Of a stretch of DNA of 64,000 nucleotides, positions 48,804 to 58,558 are shown piece after piece (the first letter of the stretch is position 1; the number at the start of each line of letters is the position of its first letter). Origin of the DNA: a virus. Made by a program: the position numbers and the translations under genes. The notes beneath the pieces are model-generated. The model was not told where the DNA came from, did no database searches, and saw nothing but the letters and a program-made list of their open reading frames with translations. The DNA is taken from positions 1 to 64,000 of IMG/VR virus record IMGVR_UViG_3300020171_000003; one strand, 5' to 3'.

Positions 48804-50214
48804 AGCTCTTTCTTTAGAACGTGTTTCAAACAAATTGATGGACATGCTTCCTGAAAGTCTATCCTTGCTTGTAAACCGTTTTGTTAAAGAGTTTGCTGTT
48901 GCTGAAATTAAAGAAGATGTTGTTATTTTAAACGGTCAATCTTTTAGTATCGGTTCAGATTCTAATTTTAAACCAAGATTAGAAGTTAGAGAATCAGTAG
49001 GAATTATTCCTGTTGAAGGTCCTATTTTTAATAAATCAGCCGGATGGTTTGATCAGCGTTTTGGTTTTTCTTCTTATGAAGAAATGAAGATGGCTTTTAT
49101 TGAAGCGAATACTGATCCTAATATTCAAGCAATTGTTTTTCAAGCAAATAGTCCAGGTGGTGAAGCAGCCGGGATGGTTGATTTTGTTGATTATATTCAT
49201 GAAAATAAAAGTAAGCCGGTTTATGCTATTATTGATGATGCGGCTTATTCTGCCGCATATGGTGTTGTTTCTTCGGCAGATGAGATTTTTACAACAAGAT
49301 CAGGAGGAGTTGGTTCTGTTGGTACTATAATTCAGCATGTTGATTTTTCAAAAGCTGATGAGAAAAATGGATATACTGTAACGGAGGTTTATGCAGGTGC
49401 AGAGAAAACATTATTTTCCCCGAATAAACCATTGTCGGAGAAAGCTAAAGAACGACTTCAAGAGATGGTGGATTCACATTACCTTGATTTCGTTGGAGCA
49501 GTGGCTAAGGGTAGACGAATGGAAAGCGGAGATGTTGTTAAAACACAGGCTAGAACATTTAAAGGGCAGGAAGGAGTAACCGCAGGATTTGCAGATAAAG
49601 TAATGTCTGTGGATGATGCGTTTTTATATATAAAATCTAAGTTAACAAAAAAGGAGGTGAAAACAACTATGGATCTTAAAGAAATGCAGGACAAACACCC
49701 GGAACTATACGCTCAGATTGTAGAAAGTTCTAAAGTTGCCGCAGAAGCCGAGAAACAAATTGCGGTAGATGCTGCGAAAAAAGAACTGGAAGATAAGATT
49801 ACGTCTCTTGAAAAAGAGAATCTTATGAAAGAAGCGGCAGTTAAGGGAATGGATGTAAGGATGCAGACTTTAGAAAAAACTCAAATTGAAACTTTGTCGA
49901 AGTCAATCTGGAAAGAAGTTTTGAATGATAGCGAACTTCCGGATGATGATTTCAAATCAAAGGTTCAGGGTATTTCTAAAATTGATGCAAAGACTTTCAT
50001 TATTGAAGGTGTATTTAATGAAAGTGGTTTTAAAGAAGCGGTAAAAGCAGAAGTTTCGGATTGGGAAGCCCATACAGGAAAATTTAAAGTATTGGGTATG
50101 GGAAAAACTGGTAGAAATGAATCAGAAGGAGAAGCAACGGATGAAGCATGGTTGAGTTCTATGTGGAATCTTTCTAATCCGCCTGATTATGAAAAAACAG
50201 CTTATAAAGTATAA
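48784..50214 (+). CDS. S49/SppA-type capsid protease fused to scaffold
   Basis: 476 residues starting at GTG with AAAGGAGGTAATA upstream, 20 bp inside the portal gene. Protease part (about 70-290): GIIPVEGPIF, FQANSPGGEAAG and DDAAYSAAYGV with the likely catalytic Ser, and a lysine-bearing later segment. The rest (296-476) is a helical scaffold. As in lambda C/Nu3, a second in-frame start gives the scaffold alone. Confidence 0.85.
   Translation: MIVPINKALSLERVSNKLMDMLPESLSLLVNRFVKEFAVAEIKEDVVILNGQSFSIGSDSNFKPRLEVRESVGIIPVEGPIFNKSAGWFDQRFGFSSYEEMKMAFIEANTDPNIQAIVFQANSPGGEAAGMVDFVDYIHENKSKPVYAIIDDAAYSAAYGVVSSADEIFTTRSGGVGSVGTIIQHVDFSKADEKNGYTVTEVYAGAEKTLFSPNKPLSEKAKERLQEMVDSHYLDFVGAVAKGRRMESGDVVKTQARTFKGQEGVTAGFADKVMSVDDAFLYIKSKLTKKEVKTTMDLKEMQDKHPELYAQIVESSKVAAEAEKQIAVDAAKKELEDKITSLEKENLMKEAAVKGMDVRMQTLEKTQIETLSKSIWKEVLNDSELPDDDFKSKVQGISKIDAKTFIIEGVFNESGFKEAVKAEVSDWEAHTGKFKVLGMGKTGRNESEGEATDEAWLSSMWNLSNPPDYEKTAYKV
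49669..50214 (+). CDS. Internal scaffold protein (nested, same frame)
   Basis: 181 residues from MDLKEMQDKHPELYAQI. AAGGAGGTGAAAACAACT stands immediately before this in-frame ATG, a very strong internal ribosome site placed exactly between protease and scaffold. Coiled-coil middle (AAKKELEDKITSLEKEN). Expected to guide capsid assembly and then be degraded. Confidence 0.75.
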   Translation: MDLKEMQDKHPELYAQIVESSKVAAEAEKQIAVDAAKKELEDKITSLEKENLMKEAAVKGMDVRMQTLEKTQIETLSKSIWKEVLNDSELPDDDFKSKVQGISKIDAKTFIIEGVFNESGFKEAVKAEVSDWEAHTGKFKVLGMGKTGRNESEGEATDEAWLSSMWNLSNPPDYEKTAYKV

Positions 50215-50233
50215 TGAAGGGAGGTGAAATAAT

Positions 50234-50902
50234 ATGAGTCGAGGAGATGCTCCGCATGTTTATCATAATGACCAGGTAGATTACCAGGCATTATTTTTCA
50301 GTAACCCTGAAGCTTGTCTTGAAATTCCTATGACAATGCAAAGAGGTTATGGTCTTATTAAAGTAGGGACAGTTGTTGGTGTTAACACCAGTGCCAGTAG
50401 CACAAATAAAGGAAAGTACATTCCGTATGATCCTCATGCTACTATTACTGGAGCAGAAGACGCTCCGGGCAGAGCTTATATAGTGTCTAATCATACATCC
50501 GGTGCTTATACTGTTATTGTTACTATGGAGGACAGTTATAAGTTTATTGTTGGTGATGATCTGTTGCTACAAGGTTCTGGAGAGGCTGTTGAGAATGTGG
50601 GTGCAATTACCACTATTGATAGAACAACTTACGGTCATATTGCAACTATTACTTTCACAGTTGCTTCTGGTAAGAATTACACTACGGCAAATTTTGCTTA
50701 TGCATGTGTAGAAGGTTCTGAAACTGCTGTAGGTGTTTTAAAAGCGGCAAGAGATACTGGAGTAGGTACTGATTCAGTCGGTGCTCTGGGCAATCTGGTT
50801 ATTGGTAATGCTCTGTTTTATACTGGAGTATTGCTCAATATGGATTCTAATGCAAGAACGGATGTTAGTGCGTCCTTAATTAGTCAATACACTAAAATTT
50901 AA
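50234..50902 (+). CDS. Head decoration protein, lambda gpD-like
   Basis: 222 residues. LIKVGTVVGVNTSASSTNKG then KYIPYDP, and later SETAVGVLKAARD, follow the lambda-D-type decoration family; between them is a beta-rich insert (about 80-150) not present in the small D proteins. GAAGGGAGGTGAAATAAT precedes the ATG, suggesting high expression. Confidence 0.75.
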   Translation: MSRGDAPHVYHNDQVDYQALFFSNPEACLEIPMTMQRGYGLIKVGTVVGVNTSASSTNKGKYIPYDPHATITGAEDAPGRAYIVSNHTSGAYTVIVTMEDSYKFIVGDDLLLQGSGEAVENVGAITTIDRTTYGHIATITFTVASGKNYTTANFAYACVEGSETAVGVLKAARDTGVGTDSVGALGNLVIGNALFYTGVLLNMDSNARTDVSASLISQYTKI

Positions 50903-50920
50903 GAAGGGAGGTGATTTAGT

Positions 50921-52162
50921 ATGCCTAGAGGTGCAAGTGATATACCTGATCTAAGATTGTCGAGGATTAATAAACTTATCCAAAAGTTTATGACACCCCC
51001 TTCAATGCTTTTTTCTAATTTGTTTGGTACGGATAATGCTGATTCTGATACGATTAAATGGGAAAGTCAAATAGGAAATAGAGGTGTTACTCCTATGAAG
51101 GCTCCTGGTTCTCCTTCACAAGTTACCGCTCCGGTTGGTGTTTCTCAGAATGAAGCGGTTGCTGCTTTTTGGGGAGAAAAAGAGTATCATGACGAGGAAT
51201 TTTTGAATAACCTTAGAGAGGAAGGAACTGCTTCTACTTATCTTTCCGCCAAAAGACGTATTGCAAGAGAGTTTAGAAGTATGCGTAATAGGTGTGATAG
51301 GCGTCTTGAACTTTTGTTTGCTCAGATGCTTATTAATGGTGAAATTACTTATAGCGATAAAGGCGGGGTAAAACTATCTATTGATTATGCAATTCCTTCT
51401 GAAAATCAAGTTACTTTGGGTGCTAATTACTATTGGACAAACGGGACTCAACGGAATATTGTTGGGGATATTATGGATGCTAAAATCGTAGTGTCTGACT
51501 CTTGTACTGGTATTATTGATCACATGGTGATTAATAGCAATACGCTTAAAGTGATGGCAATGGATTCTTCTATTCAGACTTTGCTTTCTAAATCTAATTT
51601 TGGGAACGGTGATCTTTTCGGAAAATCAGCCGGAGGTATTATTGGAGTTCGTCCTAGGGTTCTTGGCGAATTGCTTGGTATTCCTAATATTGTTGTTTAT
51701 GATGAGAAGTATGTTATTGAGCAGACTTTGACAGCCGCGGTTGCTGCGGGTGGGACAACGGTTTATGTTGGTAATGCCGCTGATTTTACCACTGGTACTG
51801 CTGTTCTTCATGATATTTCTGCTGGTACTTCTGAATCAGTTACAGTTTCAGCGGTTAGTACAGAAGCAGGTACTCTTACTATTGGAGCAACCACTGCTGC
51901 GTTTAGGGCTGGAGAAGATAAGATTACGCAAACCCTACCGTTTATGCCTAATAACAAAACTCTGTTGATGGCTTCTACAGTAGAAGGTTCTAAGATTGCG
52001 GAATTTATTCAAGCTCCCTACGGGTTAAATAGAGCATATGGTCTTTTTGCTGATACAAAAGAAAACTGGGATCCTGATGGAATCTGGCTGCGTGTGCAGA
52101 ATAAAGGTCTTCCCGTCTTGTATCATCGGGATGCTATTTATTCATTAACATTTGCAGCCTAA
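50921..52162 (+). CDS. Major capsid protein, lambda gpE-like
   Basis: 413 residues. HK97-fold gpE features: N-terminal PSMLFSNLF, middle RRIAREFRSMRNRCDRRLE helix, LGIPNIVVYDEKY and the ending DGIWLRVQNKGLPVL. An Ig-like or beta insert (about 265-325: TLTAAVAAGGTTVYVGNA...) stands out and may project from the capsid. GAAGGGAGGTGATTTAGT precedes the ATG. Confidence 0.85.
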   Translation: MPRGASDIPDLRLSRINKLIQKFMTPPSMLFSNLFGTDNADSDTIKWESQIGNRGVTPMKAPGSPSQVTAPVGVSQNEAVAAFWGEKEYHDEEFLNNLREEGTASTYLSAKRRIAREFRSMRNRCDRRLELLFAQMLINGEITYSDKGGVKLSIDYAIPSENQVTLGANYYWTNGTQRNIVGDIMDAKIVVSDSCTGIIDHMVINSNTLKVMAMDSSIQTLLSKSNFGNGDLFGKSAGGIIGVRPRVLGELLGIPNIVVYDEKYVIEQTLTAAVAAGGTTVYVGNAADFTTGTAVLHDISAGTSESVTVSAVSTEAGTLTIGATTAAFRAGEDKITQTLPFMPNNKTLLMASTVEGSKIAEFIQAPYGLNRAYGLFADTKENWDPDGIWLRVQNKGLPVLYHRDAIYSLTFAA

Positions 52163-52177
52163 AAAGGAGGTGGATAG

Positions 52178-52651
52178 ATGAATAGACCAAATCCTTCAGT
52201 GGCTTTTGTGGAAGATGTTTCTTTATACAATGAACCTCCCTTGATGGCTGTTGTCTCAGGGGAGCTTCTTGTATCGAGAATGAATCATGTTTTAGGAACC
52301 GCACATTTTCCTGGTAGGGTTAGAAATATTTGGTTGTCTGTTGGTAATTGTGGAACAGACAAAACAGATGCTTTGAATATAAGCGGGGAAGTTTATATTA
52401 ATGGATCAAGTTGTTTGACAACTACTCCAAAAATTGCAGGTGTATCAGGAGAAGCAGGAGCACAAAAAACTACTAAAGTTATCGGTGATACTGCTATTGT
52501 CCAAGCGGTTGTGAACGCTTCTGCTAATTCATACAATGCAGGTGATATTTTTACTTGTAATTTCAAAATTCAGAGAACTACTCCGGAAGACGAAATTGAA
52601 TCAATTGTTCTTGTGGTTGATCTTTTTCCGAACACACCGGTATCAGTTTAA
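52178..52651 (+). CDS. Probable head-associated structural protein
   Basis: 157 residues, beta-rich (GRVRNIWLSVGNCG, GDIFTCNFKIQR). AAAAGGAGGTGGATAG precedes the ATG, as strong as for the capsid genes, so it is probably abundant: a second decoration or fibre-like head protein. No family recognised. Confidence 0.6.
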   Translation: MNRPNPSVAFVEDVSLYNEPPLMAVVSGELLVSRMNHVLGTAHFPGRVRNIWLSVGNCGTDKTDALNISGEVYINGSSCLTTTPKIAGVSGEAGAQKTTKVIGDTAIVQAVVNASANSYNAGDIFTCNFKIQRTTPEDEIESIVLVVDLFPNTPVSV

Positions 52652-52664
52652 AAGGAGGGCAATC

Positions 52665-53135
52665 GTGATTATCGAAAAGCTTAAATTACATGGAACACTT
52701 AAATGCGGGGATACTGTTTTTCATCCAGGTGAATACAGTATCCCTAATATTCCTAAAGAGCTTGTTTTAGAAGCCCGGATGGGAGCAAAAATTATAACGA
52801 TTCTTGCTCCCATTATAGGGACAATTGATTTTACAAAACAAGCAGAAGAACGAAAGAAAGAAGCGGATGATTTTAGTGCCTCTTGGAAAGCTATGGAACC
52901 AGATGCTTTTAAATCTTTTGTTTCTCAAGTAGAAAATAGAACAATTTTAGTAGCGCATGGACAGTATGATAAAGTCCTTGCAAAATGGTTTAGATACTTT
53001 CCTACTGATCCTTTTCCTGGAACAGAAAAGAAAGAAGAACCGTCTGCACCTGCCGCAGAAAGTGAGAAGGCAGGAAAAGCGAAAACAAAAATTGAGAAAA
53101 AACCTAAATCTAGATTAGTAAAGAGAAAGGTATAA
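52665..53135 (+). CDS. Unknown structural-operon protein, GTG start
   Basis: 156 residues from GTG (MIIEKLKLHGTLKCGDTVFH); AAAAGGAGGGCAATC decides this start. Begins with a small beta domain, then a helical part and a lysine/alanine/proline-rich basic tail (KAKTKIEKKPKSRLVKRKV). May be a head completion protein. Confidence 0.55.
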   Translation: MIIEKLKLHGTLKCGDTVFHPGEYSIPNIPKELVLEARMGAKIITILAPIIGTIDFTKQAEERKKEADDFSASWKAMEPDAFKSFVSQVENRTILVAHGQYDKVLAKWFRYFPTDPFPGTEKKEEPSAPAAESEKAGKAKTKIEKKPKSRLVKRKV

Positions 53136-53136
53136 A

Positions 53137-53586
53137 ATGGATGATTCTGCATTAAAAGTACTTTTATATTCAGAAATGAAAGGTTTATCGGATAGATTTA
53201 TTGATTCTGATTATGATAATGCTATTGATGATGCAGAGCGTGAAACTTGGAGTTTGCCTGTAACCACTAATTTTAGAATTTTTTGGTTAAAACGTCGAGC
53301 GAAACGCCATTTACTTTCATATCTTCAAAATGAGTATATTGATAAGATACAGCACGGGGAAACTAAATTTCAACAAAGATTTGACCATCTTGTTGCTGTT
53401 TTAAAAAGTGAGGATGATGCGTTTACCGCTGTTCAAGATGAAAGACCTGATGAGTTTGCTAATGTATCAGCTACTCATTTATTTGGTACATATATAAAAA
53501 CAGGTTTTCAATATGATTCTGTGGGAAACGATTTGACTTATGAAGAAAGCAACGAACCGGAGTTTTCTCCTTCTGATGAGGACTAA
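53137..53586 (+). CDS. Head-tail connector-like protein
   Basis: 149 residues, helical: DSDYDNAIDDAERETW then FRIFWLKRRAKRHLLSYLQ. The pattern of an acidic helix followed by a basic one and its position fit gp6/HK97-type connectors. 1 bp after the previous stop. Confidence 0.55.
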   Translation: MDDSALKVLLYSEMKGLSDRFIDSDYDNAIDDAERETWSLPVTTNFRIFWLKRRAKRHLLSYLQNEYIDKIQHGETKFQQRFDHLVAVLKSEDDAFTAVQDERPDEFANVSATHLFGTYIKTGFQYDSVGNDLTYEESNEPEFSPSDED

Positions 53587-53590
53587 TTAA

Positions 53591-54208
53591 TTGTCCATTG
53601 CTTTAGACATAAAAGGTATTTTAAATGAGACCGGATACTCTTTGTCTATTATTAGAGATAAAGAAATCTCCGGAGAAAAGGGTGAATTTAAATCCAATTC
53701 TCAGATTACAAAACCTTTTGTAAGACAGCATTTTTTAGAAGGTGTTTTACCTTATGATACAAAGATTATTCCTGGTGATGTTGTTAAAACAGTAGTAAAT
53801 TCTGAATTTTTTCTTGCAATGAATGTTACGGATGTAGTTTTAGAAAATACCTGTATAAAGAAAGAAACTGTTTTTTATAGATGCAATGTGAGCGGTGAAG
53901 TTTTGCGAGTTAGCGGGGAAGAAAGAAACTTGCAGACATACGCTTTACAGCCCATATATCAATCAATAAGCAATTTATGTTATGCTGTGATTGCAGATAC
54001 AGACGCAGGTACAGATATTTTGCAAGAAGAAAGAATTGGACAGATAGAAACGAATAAATTGTTTTTATTTATTCCGCATTCTGTAGGAATACGTCCTTTA
54101 GATATTTATATTCCTTATTCAGGAGAGTATTATAAAGTTGAGTCTGTTGAAAAGTTTCGTTTTCCGGCTGTAGATTATTGTATTTTATCTGAAAATACCA
54201 TAGACTAA
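53591..54208 (+). CDS. Head-tail joining-like protein, TTG start
   Basis: 205 residues; the TTG at 53591 has GAGGAC upstream and no ATG is better placed. Beta-rich (IIPGDVVKTVVNSEFFL, YYKVESVEKFRFP). Position between connector and tail genes suggests a neck protein. Last gene before the modification island. Confidence 0.5.
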   Translation: MSIALDIKGILNETGYSLSIIRDKEISGEKGEFKSNSQITKPFVRQHFLEGVLPYDTKIIPGDVVKTVVNSEFFLAMNVTDVVLENTCIKKETVFYRCNVSGEVLRVSGEERNLQTYALQPIYQSISNLCYAVIADTDAGTDILQEERIGQIETNKLFLFIPHSVGIRPLDIYIPYSGEYYKVESVEKFRFPAVDYCILSENTID

Positions 54209-54233
54209 ACTATTTAATCAACTGAGGTTGAAA

Positions 54234-56294
54234 ATGAAAAAAAAGATATTATTTGTAGGTGAAGCACCTTACGCATTTACTGGTAATTCTAATATGATGA
54301 ATGCTTTACTTTCATCTGTTGATACTGATAAATACGAGGTGTGTTGTTTTGGTTCAGGTGAGTCTCAAATAAAAGGAGATTCTATATTTCATTCTATGCC
54401 TTTTACTATTATCCCTTCTTTCAAACACGGTGATTTTTGGGGTAATGTCCATTTGTTAGAAGTTATTAATTCAAGTTCTTTTGATGTATTATTTATGGTA
54501 GGAATAGATTTGTGGAGATATGCTTCTATTTTTCCTGAAATAGTGAAATTAAGACAAGTTAAAAAATTTAAATGGGTATTTCTTTTTCCTTACGATTTTG
54601 AAAATTACAGACGAGAATGGGCAGGTTGGATTAATGCAATAGATATTCCGTTAGTTTATTCCCAGTATGGAGAAGATCTTTTAAAAGAATATCATCCTAA
54701 TATTACTTACTTTAGACCACCTTTGTTTGGCTCAGAGATTTTTACTTCTTTCCCTGTTGAGCAAAAGAAGATGGAAAAAAGTAAAATATTTTCTCAAGTA
54801 GCAAACAAGTTTATTTTTGGTTTTATTGGTCAGAATCAATTACGAAAAGATCCTTTAAGAGTTTTAGAAGCTTTCTCTTTGTTCCATAAAAAGAATCCAA
54901 ATACTGCTTTATATCTTCATACAGAAAATCAAGGTCCAAAAGGGGTTTATAATATAAATCAAGCTGTGTTTGATCTTGATTTTCCTCCACATACAATTTT
55001 ACTTAAAAAAGAAGGTCAAATTTACAGTCAATTGGATATGATCCGAATTTATAATGCAATTGATTGTTTAGTGAATGCTTCTTTTCAAGAAGGTTTATCT
55101 TGGACAGTTTTAGAAGCAATGTTATCAGGATGTCCTGTTATTGCTTCGGATACAACCGCTCATCCTGAGTTATTATGGGATGCAGGCATTCTTGTTAAAA
55201 GAACGGATCGAGTTCTTTTACCAATAGGAGGTATTACTGAAGGTGTTGTTTATGCTTCTACTCATGCGTGTAATACTGAAAAATTAGCGGAAGCAATGGC
55301 TACTATGTATTTAAATGATGAATATAGATTAGAATGTTCTGAACAAGGTTTACTTAGAGGAAAAGAATGGTTAGCAAGTGTTTCTAATGTGAATGATGTT
55401 TTAGATGTTGTTTCTATAGAGAAACCGGTTCAAAGAGTAGAAAGAATAAAAGGTGTTTTATTTGGTCAAAAAGCAAGTGCTGGTGACATTCTAATGACTA
55501 CACAATGTTTGAAAGGACTGAAAGAACTTCATCCGGATTTGCCTTTAAATTACATGACTTCTCAAAAATATATGAATATTTTAGAAGGGAATCCGTATAT
55601 TGAAAATATTTATTCTTGGGATGATTCTTTGCCTGCTCGTTTTGATTTTTATTACAATCCACATGAGCAACGTATTTTACCAGGACATTGGGGTAGAAAC
55701 TCAAATTCCCTATTGTCGGACTTTTATTGGAAAATTTTAAAAGTAGAACCTGGTTCGTTTTTTATTTATCCTCAAGAAATTCCTTCTGAATTTTCAGTTA
55801 AAATTCTTTCAGTAGATAGACCCATTGCTGTTGTTTATTCCGCAGGAGCAGATAGACCTTTTAGAGAATACCAATATTTTGGAATAGTATGCAATGAGAT
55901 TAAAGATAGATATGTTACAATTCAATTAGGAGGACATGATGATTATCCTGCAGGAGCAGAAATTGATCTAAGAGGACAACTAACTTATAGACAAGAAGCT
56001 TGGGTAGTCCAGAGAGCTTCACTTGGTTTAACTGTGGATACTTTTGGAGCACATTTAGTAGGTGCTTTAGGTGTTTCTCAAGTTACTTTACCAGGTTCAA
56101 GTAATAGCAGGGTAGTTCAACCAAAACAAACAGCAGGTGATCTTATTATATTAGATCCTGATTATGTAAAAGTGTGTCCTGGTTTAGGGCCTTGTTCTGC
56201 AAGTGTTAGAGATTGTCCTTTGCCTTGTATTGGTTCTATTTCTCCTAAAAAAATTATAGAGTCAATTGATTTTATAGAAAGGAAGGGTTTATGA
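54234..56294 (+). CDS. Two-domain glycosyltransferase (GT4-like + GT9-like)
   Basis: 686 residues from MKKKILFVGEAPY (TGAGGT before the ATG). First domain (1-400): GT-B fold with FGFIGQNQLRKDP and EGLSWTVLEAMLSGCPVIAS, the GT4 donor site. Second (405-680): FGQKASAGDILMTTQCLKGL, AVVYSAGADRPF and VDTFGAHLVGALGV, as in heptosyltransferase-like GT9 proteins. Fusion of these two is uncommon. It should add two sugars, or build and transfer a glycan. Confidence 0.75.
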   Translation: MKKKILFVGEAPYAFTGNSNMMNALLSSVDTDKYEVCCFGSGESQIKGDSIFHSMPFTIIPSFKHGDFWGNVHLLEVINSSSFDVLFMVGIDLWRYASIFPEIVKLRQVKKFKWVFLFPYDFENYRREWAGWINAIDIPLVYSQYGEDLLKEYHPNITYFRPPLFGSEIFTSFPVEQKKMEKSKIFSQVANKFIFGFIGQNQLRKDPLRVLEAFSLFHKKNPNTALYLHTENQGPKGVYNINQAVFDLDFPPHTILLKKEGQIYSQLDMIRIYNAIDCLVNASFQEGLSWTVLEAMLSGCPVIASDTTAHPELLWDAGILVKRTDRVLLPIGGITEGVVYASTHACNTEKLAEAMATMYLNDEYRLECSEQGLLRGKEWLASVSNVNDVLDVVSIEKPVQRVERIKGVLFGQKASAGDILMTTQCLKGLKELHPDLPLNYMTSQKYMNILEGNPYIENIYSWDDSLPARFDFYYNPHEQRILPGHWGRNSNSLLSDFYWKILKVEPGSFFIYPQEIPSEFSVKILSVDRPIAVVYSAGADRPFREYQYFGIVCNEIKDRYVTIQLGGHDDYPAGAEIDLRGQLTYRQEAWVVQRASLGLTVDTFGAHLVGALGVSQVTLPGSSNSRVVQPKQTAGDLIILDPDYVKVCPGLGPCSASVRDCPLPCIGSISPKKIIESIDFIERKGL

Positions 56295-56986
56295 GACCTT
56301 TAGTAATTGCTTCAAATATGTTAATGGAAGCGAACAATGATTTAGAAGGTTGGATTGAGAATATGCAACAAGTTACTGATTTGGGCATTCTTGTTGTGGA
56401 CGGCGGTTCTACTGACGGAACAAAAGAGATTTTAGAGGCTGCTGGAGTTATTGTTATTACAGATAATATAATTCAAAGAGAAGGATACGGACCTGCAAGA
56501 AATCAATTAAGAAAACTTTGTAAAGAGAACTTTCCAGAAGCTCATTGGATGGCTTATTTTGATGCTGATGAAAGAATCAATGAAAAAGACATTCATTTTT
56601 TGAAATGGGTTCAAAACTATTTAAATGAAAGCGTTTCTGATGTTGTTGCTTTTCCAAGAATTGATTGGTTTGATAAAGAGAAAACTAAATCAAATAATGA
56701 TATACGGATAGTTCCGGATTTTCAAGCAAGAATGACAAGATTAAATGCTCCTTTGGAATATATAAGAATTTGTCATGAACAGATTGTAACAACTAAAGGC
56801 ATTTTTTGTAATATAGATGTTTGTCCGCCTATTCATCATTTTCATAGGTCAGCAAGTAAAGATAAGCGTGATTACATTGGTAAGGTCTGTGCTATGCTTC
56901 ATTCTAAAGATCCATATGGACATACTTATCCGAAACACCATAAAGAAGATTATTATTTTGATTTGTATCAGAAAGAAGGTTTATGA
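56291..56986 (+). CDS. GT2 glycosyltransferase
   Basis: 231 residues. VVDGGSTDGTKEIL near residue 36 and the metal-binding YFDADERI near 94 are GT-A/GT2 hallmarks; HFHRSASKDKRDY follows. ATGA overlap with the previous gene. Works on an activated sugar in the cytoplasm. Confidence 0.8.
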   Translation: MRPLVIASNMLMEANNDLEGWIENMQQVTDLGILVVDGGSTDGTKEILEAAGVIVITDNIIQREGYGPARNQLRKLCKENFPEAHWMAYFDADERINEKDIHFLKWVQNYLNESVSDVVAFPRIDWFDKEKTKSNNDIRIVPDFQARMTRLNAPLEYIRICHEQIVTTKGIFCNIDVCPPIHHFHRSASKDKRDYIGKVCAMLHSKDPYGHTYPKHHKEDYYFDLYQKEGL

Positions 56987-57615
56987 AGGAAGAAATTTTT
57001 ATTTTTGGAAATTCTATGTGCTGTACTCCTTCTAAGGAATCTTATCTTGATTTACTGAAACAAGATTATGATGTTAACGGTATGTGGATGAGAGGAATGA
57101 CAATTTGGCATGTTAATAAATATCTAAGAAATATTGTTAGAGGAGATAATTCTTGGATAATTATTAATGTAGGAATAGTTGAGGCTGTTACTAGAAAATC
57201 CTATCATGTTTTATACTATTGGTTAAATGAATTACTTTCACATGATGCTGATGAACTGTTTAAAGAAACTATTTTACCATACTTGCAAAATATTTCTTTA
57301 AGTATGGATAAAGAAGATGTTTCTTTTTGGAATATAATTCCATCCGGTTGTTTTTTACGGTTGTTTGAACTTTGTTTAAAAAAATTAGAAAGTTATAGAA
57401 TCATTGTGGTAGGACCTGCTTATCCAAAACCTTTAGAAAATACTTCAAGATTTTCTATTTGTATTAATTATGCTTCTATTCTAAAAAATTTAGAAAAAAT
57501 TTATTTTATTGATACTTGGAACAAGTGTAAAGAGGATTCTATTGATGATGCTCATTTGAATGCAAATGGACATAAAAAGATTTACAATCTCATAAAGGAG
57601 AAAATTAATGGATAA
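56983..57615 (+). CDS. SGNH/GDSL-like hydrolase
   Basis: 210 residues. FIFGNSMCC near the start is a block-I Ser candidate, IIINVGIVEAV a block-III-like Asn strand, and DDAHLNANGHKKI the block-V DxxH. SGNH enzymes in glycan loci add or remove acetyl groups. ATGA-coupled to the GT2 gene. Confidence 0.65.
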   Translation: MKEEIFIFGNSMCCTPSKESYLDLLKQDYDVNGMWMRGMTIWHVNKYLRNIVRGDNSWIIINVGIVEAVTRKSYHVLYYWLNELLSHDADELFKETILPYLQNISLSMDKEDVSFWNIIPSGCFLRLFELCLKKLESYRIIVVGPAYPKPLENTSRFSICINYASILKNLEKIYFIDTWNKCKEDSIDDAHLNANGHKKIYNLIKEKING

Positions 57616-58558
57616 AAGAAATGTGTTTACCTCTACAGGAATAAAATTATTACAACATCCGGAAGTCATACATTTTTTACAGAGAGGACGATTTATTCCT
57701 GTTTCATTACAAGTTGCCCCTACTTCAAGATGTAATTTGAATTGTTCCTTTTGTTCTAACAGCAAAAGGAGTAAACATGAAGATTTGGATAGAAATGAAT
57801 TGTTTTATTTTATTGATGTTTTACAAAGAACAGGACTTAAAACAGTAGAAATCACTGGTGGCGGTGATCCTACAATGTATCATAGCATTAATGAGTTGAT
57901 AGAGTGTATTTATGAATCTGATCTGGAAGTCGGATTAATTTCAAATGGTATTTTACTTAAAGAGAAAATTAGTCCTAGAAATTTAAATTCATTAACTTGG
58001 TTAAGAGTCTCTTTAAACTCGTTGGAGTATTGTGACGATATTGATTTACCTAAAATTAATGGTACACTGGGATTCAGTTTTGTAATTCATTCTAAAAATA
58101 TAAATAACATATTAAAATATGGTAAAAGAATAAGAAAATTGGTGGATAAGTACCATGCTTCTTATGTCCGCATTGTTCCGGATTGTTTACCTGGAGAAGA
58201 TGAAAAAAGATTGAATGTAATCTGTGAAGCTTTTGTTCGTGAATTTGGGGAACCGTTTTTCTTTCAAGAGAAGATTTTTAGGAAACCAGATAACTGTTGG
58301 TGGGGATATTTAAAACCGTTTCTTCTTCATGATAAGTTTGTTTATCCTTGTAGTTCTGTTGTTCTTAATTCAGGATCTGAAGGAGTATTTCATGAAAAAT
58401 TTAGAGTAGCTACTATGGATGATTTTCTTTTAAATTATAGACAAGGTTTTAAAGTAAATTCTTTTCCTACAGCTAATTGTGATAGGTGTGTTTTTGCAAA
58501 TCAGAATGATATGGTAGATTCAATTTTGAATCCTAATAAAATGAGGAATTTTTTATAA
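57608..58558 (+). CDS. Radical SAM enzyme
   Basis: 316 residues. SRCNLNCSFCSNSK holds CxxxCxxC for the 4Fe-4S cluster, TVEITGGGDPTM the SAM-binding GGE-like motif (here GGGDP), and the C-terminal cysteines (CWWGY, YPCSS, NCDRC) are SPASM/twitch-like. Radical SAM enzymes in such loci modify sugars or peptides. Its presence inside a phage virion operon is unusual. Confidence 0.8.
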   Translation: MDKRNVFTSTGIKLLQHPEVIHFLQRGRFIPVSLQVAPTSRCNLNCSFCSNSKRSKHEDLDRNELFYFIDVLQRTGLKTVEITGGGDPTMYHSINELIECIYESDLEVGLISNGILLKEKISPRNLNSLTWLRVSLNSLEYCDDIDLPKINGTLGFSFVIHSKNINNILKYGKRIRKLVDKYHASYVRIVPDCLPGEDEKRLNVICEAFVREFGEPFFFQEKIFRKPDNCWWGYLKPFLLHDKFVYPCSSVVLNSGSEGVFHEKFRVATMDDFLLNYRQGFKVNSFPTANCDRCVFANQNDMVDSILNPNKMRNFL

